Origin: Kiritimatiellia bacterium
Lineage (GTDB): Bacteria > Verrucomicrobiota > Kiritimatiellia > RFP12 > UBA1067
Direction of reading: 5' to 3'
Length of the DNA stretch: 23,181 nt
Assembly: GCA_016302985.1 (NCBI GenBank)
Contig: JAEDMN010000021.1
Span: 1-23,181, forward strand
Shown: positions 1-6,152 of the stretch, in pieces
Numbering within the stretch: position 1 is the stretch's first letter
How the letters are laid out: the number at the start of each line of letters is the position of its first letter
Made by a program: the position numbers and the translations under genes
The notes under the pieces: generated by a model
What the model was told of the DNA's origin: nothing
Seen by the model: the letters and a program-made list of their open reading frames with translations, nothing else
Database searches by the model: none

Positions 1-5
1 CCGCA

Positions 6-14
6 AGTATACCA
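6..14 (-). promoter_or_regulatory. Extended -10 promoter core reading out of the window to the left
   Basis: On the minus strand these bases read TGG-TATACT, the same extended -10 form found before most genes in this window. The box ends six bases from the window edge, so any gene it serves starts outside. If that gene follows the local leaderless pattern, its start codon lies just beyond base 1. The assignment rests on the motif alone. Confidence 0.4.
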
Positions 15-22
15 CATAACCG

Positions 23-49
23 CGCGCACGGGCAATACGCGCGTGCGCG
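23..49 (-). terminator. GC hairpin after the SQR-like gene
   Basis: Bases 23-30 and 42-49 form a perfect 8-bp inverted repeat (CGCGCACG with CGTGCGCG) around an 11-base loop, just past the stop codon of the minus-strand flavoprotein gene. No U-tract follows in the minus direction, so it is at best a weak or factor-assisted terminator. It also separates that gene from the next minus-strand promoter at 6-14. Confidence 0.35.
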
Positions 50-61
50 GGCGCCGGGCGC

Positions 62-1390
62 TCAGGCGAGGCCGCGGAGGAGCAGGTTGAAGTAGAGCTG
101 CGGCGTCAGGTACCGGTATGCCCACCAGGCGCAGGCCTGTTCGCGCCCCGGGTCCATCAGGGAGTAGGGGAAGGCGGGGGCGGGGACGCGCGCGTAGTTC
201 GTCTCGGCGCGCAGGACGTGCCCGAAGTCCGTCGCCACCGGATTCGCGGCGGAACCGTCGTAGAGCGCGGCGGGCTCCTGCCCGGCGACGAGCCGGCCGA
301 GGTTCGCGGCGACGGCCGGGACCTGGCGGCGGATGGCGGAGGTCGTCTTGGCCGTGTCGAGCCCGACGGCGTCCCCGAGGGCGAGGACGTTGGGGTGGTC
401 GGGGCTGACGAGCGTCGCGGGGTCGACCTTGATCCAGCCGCCGTCCGCGAAGGGGCCCTCCGTCCAGGCCAGGCCCGACTCGCGGACGAAGGCGGGGGCG
501 GACTGCGGGGGCGCGAAATGCAGGAAGTCGAACTCCTCGGTGAACACGTCCTTCGTGCGGACGTTCTCGAACGTGGCCTTGCGGGCGGGGGCGTCGACGC
601 CTGCGAGCCGGATGCCGGTCCAGGCGGCGATCTGGCGCGACTCGAAGACCTGGGCGAGGCGGCGGGAGGCGCGGGGTTCGGCCGCGAGCTGGGGGGCGGC
701 GCTGAAGAAGTCCGCCTGGAGGCGGTCGCGTTCGCCGAGCGACCGCGCGAGGTCGTCCGCGAGCAGGCAGACCGTCTTCGCGGCGCCGCTGCAGGACGCG
801 GCCGGACCCGCGTCCGCGAAAATCGCGCGGCCGCCCGTGGAGACCGTCTGCTTCAGGGCCTGCGCCGTGCGCGCGACGCCCTCGCGGTCGTGGACGGAGT
901 GGATGCCGTGCTCGCCCAGCGCGGCCCGGGAGATGCCGGGGAGGGCGTCCCAGTTCCGCTGGACGCCGGGCGCCAGCACGAGGAAGTCGTAGCGGATGCG
1001 CGGCCCCTTTGCGAGGACGGCCTCGTTGCGTGGCACGTCGACCCTGGACACGGCGTCGGGGATCCACTGCACGCCGGCGGGGACGAGGCCGGCCGTGTCC
1101 CGCCAGATCCGTCCGGCGGGGACGAGCCCCAGCGCGACGAGCGGCAGCAGGGGCTGGCAGGCGTGCCGGGCCGACGGCTCGGCCAGCATGATGGTCGCGC
1201 GGGGGAGGTCGCGGCGGAGCTTCGCCGCGACGGCGAGTCCGGCCGCGCCGCCGCCCACGACCAGGATCTTCGCCAGCGTGTCCCGTCCGGGGTTGTCGTT
1301 CCGGCAGCCGGTGGACGCCAAGGACAGGGCGCCGGCCGCGGAGGCGGTGCGGAGGAAGGCGCGGCGGGAGATGGAGGAGGGCGCGGACAT
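62..1390 (-). CDS. Tat-exported FAD oxidoreductase, type II sulfide:quinone reductase-like
   Basis: A 442-residue flavoprotein. Residues 8-29 are a twin-arginine signal (SRRAFLRTA, ending ASTGC, a weak lipobox). The FAD-binding Rossmann motif GGGAAG is at 46-51. YDFLVLAPGVQ (134-144), the CSGA segment at C200 and the C-terminal PQLYFNLLLRG resemble mitochondrial-type (type II) sulfide:quinone oxidoreductases; that C-terminal segment anchors those enzymes to the membrane. Family members oxidise sulfide to polysulfide and pass electrons to quinone, using two redox cysteines. C200 fits the first (human SQOR C201). The second, expected after ALGD, is alanine (A341), so classical sulfide chemistry is doubtful. 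ATG at 1390 is chosen because it begins the Tat signal; no clear Shine-Dalgarno sequence precedes it. The gene is divergent from the one at 1448. An FAD-dependent dehydrogenase of other specificity is the main alternative. Confidence 0.85.
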   Translation of the reverse strand: MSAPSSISRRAFLRTASAAGALSLASTGCRNDNPGRDTLAKILVVGGGAAGLAVAAKLRRDLPRATIMLAEPSARHACQPLLPLVALGLVPAGRIWRDTAGLVPAGVQWIPDAVSRVDVPRNEAVLAKGPRIRYDFLVLAPGVQRNWDALPGISRAALGEHGIHSVHDREGVARTAQALKQTVSTGGRAIFADAGPAASCSGAAKTVCLLADDLARSLGERDRLQADFFSAAPQLAAEPRASRRLAQVFESRQIAAWTGIRLAGVDAPARKATFENVRTKDVFTEEFDFLHFAPPQSAPAFVRESGLAWTEGPFADGGWIKVDPATLVSPDHPNVLALGDAVGLDTAKTTSAIRRQVPAVAANLGRLVAGQEPAALYDGSAANPVATDFGHVLRAETNYARVPAPAFPYSLMDPGREQACAWWAYRYLTPQLYFNLLLRGLA

Positions 1391-1417
1391 GTCGGATGGA
1401 ACTGATTGGCTGCGCCG

Positions 1418-1426
1418 AGTATATCA
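1418..1426 (-). promoter_or_regulatory. Extended -10 promoter of the SQR-like gene
   Basis: On the minus strand this reads TGA-TATACT and lies 27 bases before the ATG at 1390, giving a predicted leader of about 20 bases. An A-run (AAAAAG) lies directly upstream. It is only 5 bp from the oppositely directed core at 1432-1440, so two polymerases could not use both at once. Confidence 0.6.
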
Positions 1427-1431
1427 CTTTT

Positions 1432-1440
1432 TGCTATAAT
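1432..1440 (+). promoter_or_regulatory. Extended -10 promoter of the secreted barrel gene
   Basis: The core TGC-TATAAT is preceded by a T-run and ends seven bases before the ATG at 1448. Transcription starting at the normal distance would begin at or next to the start codon, so the mRNA should be leaderless. No Shine-Dalgarno sequence fits between the box and the ATG, and no convincing -35 is visible. Confidence 0.65.
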
Positions 1441-1447
1441 CCCGACC

Positions 1448-3061
1448 ATGAAAATCCATCTCCTGTCCTGCATCCTGCTGTCCTTCGCCGCGGCGTCCGC
1501 CGCCGCGGACGGTTTCGCGCCCGTGCGCAAGAAGCTCGTCGGGCATGGCTGGGACCTGCTGGCCGCGACGCCGGAGGAGGTGCTGGCGCACGCGGACGCG
1601 TTCGACCGCACCGGGCTGGACGGCGTGACGCTGATGGTCTCCGGCACGATGGACGGGCGCCGGTTCTCCCATTCGACGGTCATGAACGACCCGCCCTGGC
1701 CGCGCGAACGGCTGAAGGACAAGGTCGCGGTCTTCCGCGAAATCGTGAAGCACCCGTCCCTGAAGGAGAGCTTCATCAGCTCCTGGTGGGCGCCGCGGCG
1801 GCGGCTCGCCTGGAACGACGACGCGGCCTGGGGCAACTTCGCGTCGAACATGGCCACGGTGGCGTGGATGGCGAAGTCGGGCGGCCTGCGGGGCGTGCTC
1901 GTGGACGCGGAGGACTACCCGCGCTCGGCGCAGTACTTCCTCGCGACGAACGACGCGCCGTACGACGTCACGGCCCGGCTGGCGCGCCGGCGCGGCGCGC
2001 AGGTCTTCGGCGAGATCTTCCGGGAGTTCCCCGACGTCGTGTTCCTGTCCTTCTGGATGCTCTCGCTGCATCCGGAGTACTTCTCCGCCGCGAATCCGAT
2101 GGACGCCGCGCGGGCGAAGGGCGACCTGTGGCCGTGGTTCGTGAACGGCATGCTGGACGTGATGCCGCCGACCGCGCGGTTCGTGGACGGAAACGAGCAC
2201 GCCTACCGCTACGAGGCGGAGAAGGGCCAGTTCTACCGCTCGGCCTGCCAGCAGCGCACGGCGGCCCTCGGCCTCGTTGCGCCGGAGAACCGGCAGAAGT
2301 ACCTCGCCCAGCTGCGCGCGGGGTTCGGGCTCTACCTCGATTCCTACGTCAACCCGACGAATTCGCCGTGGTACTTCGGCCCCGTGGACGGATCGCGGCT
2401 CGCGCACTTCGCGCGGAACCTGGCGCAGGCGGTGGACGCGGCGGACGAGTACGTGTGGGTCTACGGCGAGAAAAAGGCGTGGGTGCCGTGGAAGGGGACG
2501 AAGTCCGGGCGCTTCGACGGCCGCGAGACATGGGACGGCGCCCTGCCGGGGTTCGACGACGAGATGTGCGGCGTGAAGGCTCCGCTGGAGCTCCTGCGCC
2601 GCCGGCTGGCGGAGCTGGGCGACGGGCGGGCGGCGGCCAACCTCGCGGCCCGCGCGACGCGTCCATGGCCGGTGTGGCAGGACGAGCGGAAGCCGCGGGG
2701 GCGGTCCGGCGCGGAAGGTGCGGCCGTCTTCCTCGCGGGCGTGGCGAACGGGTGCCACCTCGTGCACGTGCGCGGCGTGCGGCCGGGCGAACGCCACGGC
2801 GTGTGTCTGCGGATGAAGGGCGCGGGCGGGTCCGCGGTCGTCTACTGGCAGAAGGACGGCCGCTGGCAGTGGCAGCTGCCCGGCGTCCCCGTCGGGTTCG
2901 GCCCCGCGGGGGCGGACGGCTGGCGGCCGGGCGAGGCGGTGATGCGCGTGCCGGAGGGGGCGGACGCCCTCGTGCTGCAGCTGGCCGCGCACCAGCGACC
3001 GGAAGACAAGGTGTCATTTGATTCGGTTGAAATAATCAGACTGTCGAAAACGGAGAAATGA
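1448..3061 (+). CDS. Secreted protein of unknown function, probable TIM-barrel with C-terminal beta-sandwich
   Basis: A 537-residue protein I cannot place in a named family. Residues 1-20 are a Sec signal peptide (MKIHLLSCIL...ASAAA). The middle has the rhythm of a glycoside-hydrolase-like barrel, with acidic residues at probable strand ends: GVLVDAEDY (D153, E155), FVDGNEHAY (D248, E250), GLYLDSY (D298) and VWVYGEKKAW (E341). Residues from about 425 onward (CHLVHVRGV through VSFDSVEII) look like a carbohydrate-binding jelly roll. ATG 1448 is preferred over an upstream in-frame start at 1406 because it opens the signal peptide and lies seven bases after a -10 box. One base separates its stop from the start of the next gene, an exported Gfo/Idh/MocA protein. 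A secreted glycan-active enzyme is likely but unproven. Confidence 0.85.
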   Translation: MKIHLLSCILLSFAAASAAADGFAPVRKKLVGHGWDLLAATPEEVLAHADAFDRTGLDGVTLMVSGTMDGRRFSHSTVMNDPPWPRERLKDKVAVFREIVKHPSLKESFISSWWAPRRRLAWNDDAAWGNFASNMATVAWMAKSGGLRGVLVDAEDYPRSAQYFLATNDAPYDVTARLARRRGAQVFGEIFREFPDVVFLSFWMLSLHPEYFSAANPMDAARAKGDLWPWFVNGMLDVMPPTARFVDGNEHAYRYEAEKGQFYRSACQQRTAALGLVAPENRQKYLAQLRAGFGLYLDSYVNPTNSPWYFGPVDGSRLAHFARNLAQAVDAADEYVWVYGEKKAWVPWKGTKSGRFDGRETWDGALPGFDDEMCGVKAPLELLRRRLAELGDGRAAANLAARATRPWPVWQDERKPRGRSGAEGAAVFLAGVANGCHLVHVRGVRPGERHGVCLRMKGAGGSAVVYWQKDGRWQWQLPGVPVGFGPAGADGWRPGEAVMRVPEGADALVLQLAAHQRPEDKVSFDSVEIIRLSKTEK

Positions 3062-3062
3062 A

Positions 3063-4040
3063 ATGAAGAAGTTGGCGTTGCTCGCGTCGGTTCTGGCGGC
3101 CGTGGCATGGGGCGAGGAGGCGGCGATGCGAATCGGCGTCATCGGGTGCGACACGTCGCACACGATCGCGTTCACGGAGATGATGAACAGGAAGTGCGAT
3201 CCGGACTGCGCCGGCTTCAAGGTGACGGCCGCGTACCAGTGGGGCTCGCGCGACATCGTCTCCTCGACGAACCGCTACCCGAAGTACATCCCGCAGATGG
3301 AGGCGATGGGCGTGAAGATGGTGCCGTCGATCGCCGACCTCCTCAAGGAGGTGGACGCGGTGCTGCTGGAGACGAACGACGGGCGGCCGCACCTGGAACA
3401 GGCGAAGGAGGTCTTCGCGAGCGGCAAGCCGGTGTTCATCGACAAGCCCGTGACCGCGACGCTGGCGGACGCGGTGAAGCTCGTCGAGGCGGGGAAGGCC
3501 GCGCACGCGAAGTGGTTCTGCTCGTCCTCGCTGCGCTACGTGAAGAACGCCCAGAAGGCCCGGAACGGCGCATTCGGGCCGATCCGCGGCGCCACCTGCT
3601 GGTCGCCCGAGCAGTTCGAGCCGACGCAGAGCGAGTTCTTCTGGTACGCGATCCACGCCGCGGAGCCGCTCTTCACCATCATGGGGACGGGCTGCGCGGA
3701 GGTCCGCTGCACGGGCACGGCGACGGAGGACGTCGCGGTGGGCACCTGGAAGGACGGCCGTCTCGGGATCATGCGCGCGTTCAACTACAAGCGGAAGGGC
3801 TGCGGCTACGGCGGATCGATCCACTCCGAGCACTACGGCTTCGTCGACATGGGTACGTACGAGGGCTACAAGCCGCTGCTGGTCGAGATCCTGAAGTTCT
3901 TCAGGACGGGAGTGGTGCCCGTGAGCCCGGAGGAGACGCTCGAGATCTACGCCTTCCTCGAGGCGGCGACGCAGTCCAAGGCGAAGGGCGGCGCGGCCGT
4001 CACCCTCGCCGAAGTGCTGGCGAAGGCGCGGGCGGAGTAG
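3063..4040 (+). CDS. Exported Gfo/Idh/MocA-family oxidoreductase-like protein
   Basis: A 325-residue protein. Residues 1-17 resemble a Sec signal peptide (MKKLALLASVLAAVAWG) without a twin arginine. The NAD(P)-binding Rossmann fold begins at MRIGVIGCDTSH (22-33), an unusual nucleotide loop. VFIDKPVTAT (124-133) is the family's EKP element with Asp for Glu, and a C-terminal alpha/beta domain follows. Relatives oxidise or reduce sugar hydroxyls with NAD(P), and some (GH109) use bound NAD to cleave glycosides. GGAG at 3052-3055 with seven-base spacing supports ATG 3063. The start follows the previous stop by one base, so the two are co-transcribed and probably act on the same glycan. An alternative is that translation begins at the internal ATG before RIGVIG and the product stays cytoplasmic. 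Confidence 0.85.
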   Translation: MKKLALLASVLAAVAWGEEAAMRIGVIGCDTSHTIAFTEMMNRKCDPDCAGFKVTAAYQWGSRDIVSSTNRYPKYIPQMEAMGVKMVPSIADLLKEVDAVLLETNDGRPHLEQAKEVFASGKPVFIDKPVTATLADAVKLVEAGKAAHAKWFCSSSLRYVKNAQKARNGAFGPIRGATCWSPEQFEPTQSEFFWYAIHAAEPLFTIMGTGCAEVRCTGTATEDVAVGTWKDGRLGIMRAFNYKRKGCGYGGSIHSEHYGFVDMGTYEGYKPLLVEILKFFRTGVVPVSPEETLEIYAFLEAATQSKAKGGAAVTLAEVLAKARAE

Positions 4041-4041
4041 C

Positions 4042-4059
4042 CCCTGCGGACCCCGCGGG
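4042..4059 (+). terminator. GC hairpin in the gap before the GH97 gene
   Basis: CCC-T-GCGG (4042-4049) can pair with CCGC-GGG (4053-4059) around a three-base loop with one bulged T. It lies directly after the stop codon at 4038-4040. No U-tract follows immediately; the nearest T-run, at 4079-4082, belongs to the next promoter. It may be a weak terminator or chance pairing in GC-rich DNA. Confidence 0.3.
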
Positions 4060-4081
4060 ACTTGTTCGCGGCGGGCCGTTT

Positions 4082-4090
4082 TGGTAGACT
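4082..4090 (+). promoter_or_regulatory. Extended -10 promoter of the GH97 gene
   Basis: TGG-TAGACT is preceded by TT from a four-T run and ends seven bases before the ATG at 4098, the same spacing as at 1448. This predicts a leaderless mRNA. No Shine-Dalgarno sequence is present. Confidence 0.6.
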
Positions 4091-4097
4091 GTCGGCC

Positions 4098-6152
4098 ATG
4101 AACAAGTCCCTTTTCCTCGCGGCTTTCGCGGCCGCGGCACTCCCCGTCTGCGCGGAGCAGATCCTCGAGCGGTCGCCCGACGGCCGCAATGAGATCCGGA
4201 TCGACACGGACCCCGTCCTGACCTACTCCGTCTACCGCGACGGCAAGCTGCGCGTCGCCCCGACCCCGATTTCGATGTCCTTCGAGGGCAAGGGCGCGGT
4301 CGGGACCTCCTCGCTGCTGAAGAAGCCGAAGGTCCTGTCGAACCAGCATGGCTCGCGCAAGGCGGTGCTGCCGACGCCGATCTACAAGAAGGCGCAGGTC
4401 GTCGACGACGGGAACGAGACGAAGGTCGCGTTCGAGGGCGGGTGGGAGGTCCACCTCCACGCCCGCAACGACGGCGTCGCCTACCGCTTCGCGACCGTCT
4501 GGACGGACCCGATGGTCAAGGTGCTCGACGAGCGGGGCGGCCTCGTCCTGCCGAGCCGCGACCTGACCGTCTACGCCGGCCTCACGGGTGGACACGCCTC
4601 GAGCTGGGAGTCCATCTACACGAAGACGAAGGTCGGCGCGCTGAAGGACGAGAAGCAGAAGCTCTGCTACCTGCCGCTGCTCGTCCAGTACAAGGACGGC
4701 GTGAACCTCGTGGTCACCGAGTCCGATCTGCTCGACTACCCGGGCTGGAACCTCGTCGCGGACGCGCAGGACCCGGCGAAGCTCAACTCGTCGATGGCGA
4801 AGTTCCCCGATCCCGCCCAGGTCAAGGACAACCAGCGGCAGCGCCAGGTCGGCGCCCGCTTCCCGTACCTGGCCCAGACGAAGGGGACGCGCACCTACCC
4901 GTGGCGCGTCTTCATCCTGGCGGACAGGCCGGAGAAGCTGGTCGAGAACGACATCGTCTACGCGCTCGCGACGCCGAGCCGGCTGGAGGGGGACCTCTCC
5001 TGGATCAAGCCCGGCAAGGTCGCCTGGGAGTGGTGGAACTGCTGGAACGTCTACGGCAAGGGCGTCGACTTCAAGGCCGGCTGCAACACGGCGACGTACA
5101 AGCACTACATCGACTTCGCCGCGGAGACGGGGCTGGAGTACGTGATCATGGACGAGGGGTGGAGCGTCAAGCTCAGGATCATGGAGATCAACCCCGAGAT
5201 CGACGTCGCCGAACTCGTCCGCTACGGGCAGAAGAAGGGCGTCGGCATCATCCTCTGGTGCAGCTGGCCGCAGCTCGTGAACCGCCAGGACGAGGTCTTC
5301 CAGAAGTACGCGTCCCTCGGCGTGAAGGGCTTCAAGATCGACTTCATGGACCGCGACGACCAGTTCGTCGTCGACTTCCTCGAAAGGACCGCGGCGATCG
5401 CCGCGAAGTACCGCCTGATGGTCGACTACCACGGCATGTACAAGCCGACGGGATTCCACCGCACCTATCCGAACATCATCAACTACGAGGGCGTGCACGG
5501 CCTCGAGACGGCGAAGTTCCACAAGAGCTGGGAGATGCCCGGCAACGACCTGAAGGTCGTCTTCACGCGCATGGTCGCGGGGCCGCTGGACTACACGCCG
5601 GGCGCGATGCGCCACCGCGCGCGGCCCCTGGGCGACGACGGCTGGCCGCAGCGATTCGACCCGAAGACGGCGGTGTTCGTGCCGAACTGGAACCAGCCCG
5701 ACGTGCAGGGCACGCGCGTCCACCAGATGGCCTTGATGTCGCTTTACGAGGCGCCGCTGCAGATGCTCTGCGACAGCCCCTCGCTGTACCGCGAGAACAT
5801 GGAATGCTTCAAGTACATGGCCGCGGTGCCGACGACCTGGGACGAGACGGTCGGCCTCGCGGGCGACGTCGACAGGTACGCCGCGGTCGCGCGGCGCAAG
5901 GGCGACGTCTGGTACGCCGCCGCGATCGCGGGCTGGGACGGCGCCGAGATCGACCTCGGCACGGACTTCCTGGGCGCGGGCGAATGGAACGCCGAGATCT
6001 TCGAGGACGGCATCAACGCCGGCCGTGCGCCGCAGGACTACGTGCACCGCACGATCCGGGTTACGGCGGGACTCAAGATACCCGTGAAGATGGCCCCGGG
6101 CGGCGGCTTCACGGTCCGCTTCTCCCGGAAGCCCGCCTGGCAGGTCTGGTGA
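4098..6152 (+). CDS. Secreted glycoside hydrolase family 97, predicted retaining alpha-galactosidase type
   Basis: A 684-residue exported enzyme; residues 1-19 are a signal peptide (ending PVCA). It has the GH97 layout: an N-terminal beta-sandwich (about 20-300), a catalytic barrel (about 300-580; VAWEWWNCW, YVIMDEGWS, GIILWCSWP) and a C-terminal beta domain. GFKIDFMDRDD puts an Asp (D415) where retaining GH97 enzymes such as BtGal97b carry their nucleophile; inverting SusB lacks it. NYEGVHGLE supplies E464 and E470 with the spacing of SusB E526 (calcium ligand) and E532 (acid). A retaining alpha-galactosidase or related alpha-glycosidase is therefore predicted. ATG 4098 is chosen over an in-frame start at 4062 because of the signal peptide and the -10 box seven bases upstream. 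The stop overlaps the next gene's GTG start (GTGA). Confidence 0.93.
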   Translation: MNKSLFLAAFAAAALPVCAEQILERSPDGRNEIRIDTDPVLTYSVYRDGKLRVAPTPISMSFEGKGAVGTSSLLKKPKVLSNQHGSRKAVLPTPIYKKAQVVDDGNETKVAFEGGWEVHLHARNDGVAYRFATVWTDPMVKVLDERGGLVLPSRDLTVYAGLTGGHASSWESIYTKTKVGALKDEKQKLCYLPLLVQYKDGVNLVVTESDLLDYPGWNLVADAQDPAKLNSSMAKFPDPAQVKDNQRQRQVGARFPYLAQTKGTRTYPWRVFILADRPEKLVENDIVYALATPSRLEGDLSWIKPGKVAWEWWNCWNVYGKGVDFKAGCNTATYKHYIDFAAETGLEYVIMDEGWSVKLRIMEINPEIDVAELVRYGQKKGVGIILWCSWPQLVNRQDEVFQKYASLGVKGFKIDFMDRDDQFVVDFLERTAAIAAKYRLMVDYHGMYKPTGFHRTYPNIINYEGVHGLETAKFHKSWEMPGNDLKVVFTRMVAGPLDYTPGAMRHRARPLGDDGWPQRFDPKTAVFVPNWNQPDVQGTRVHQMALMSLYEAPLQMLCDSPSLYRENMECFKYMAAVPTTWDETVGLAGDVDRYAAVARRKGDVWYAAAIAGWDGAEIDLGTDFLGAGEWNAEIFEDGINAGRAPQDYVHRTIRVTAGLKIPVKMAPGGGFTVRFSRKPAWQVW

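Noticed and set aside
218..1405. Plus-strand frames across the SQR-like gene
   Set aside because: They have no motifs, while the minus frame has a signal peptide, an FAD motif and SQR-type ends.
3036..6047. A 1003-codon open frame on the minus strand
   Set aside because: It lies antisense to the Gfo/Idh/MocA and GH97 genes, has low-complexity Arg/Val/His/Leu-rich composition and no domain. High GC at third codon positions removes stop codons from the opposite strand.
4442..6148. An open upstream extension of the glycosyltransferase frame
   Set aside because: It overlaps the GH97 gene in another frame and is low-complexity. The GT-A domain starts just after GTG 6149.
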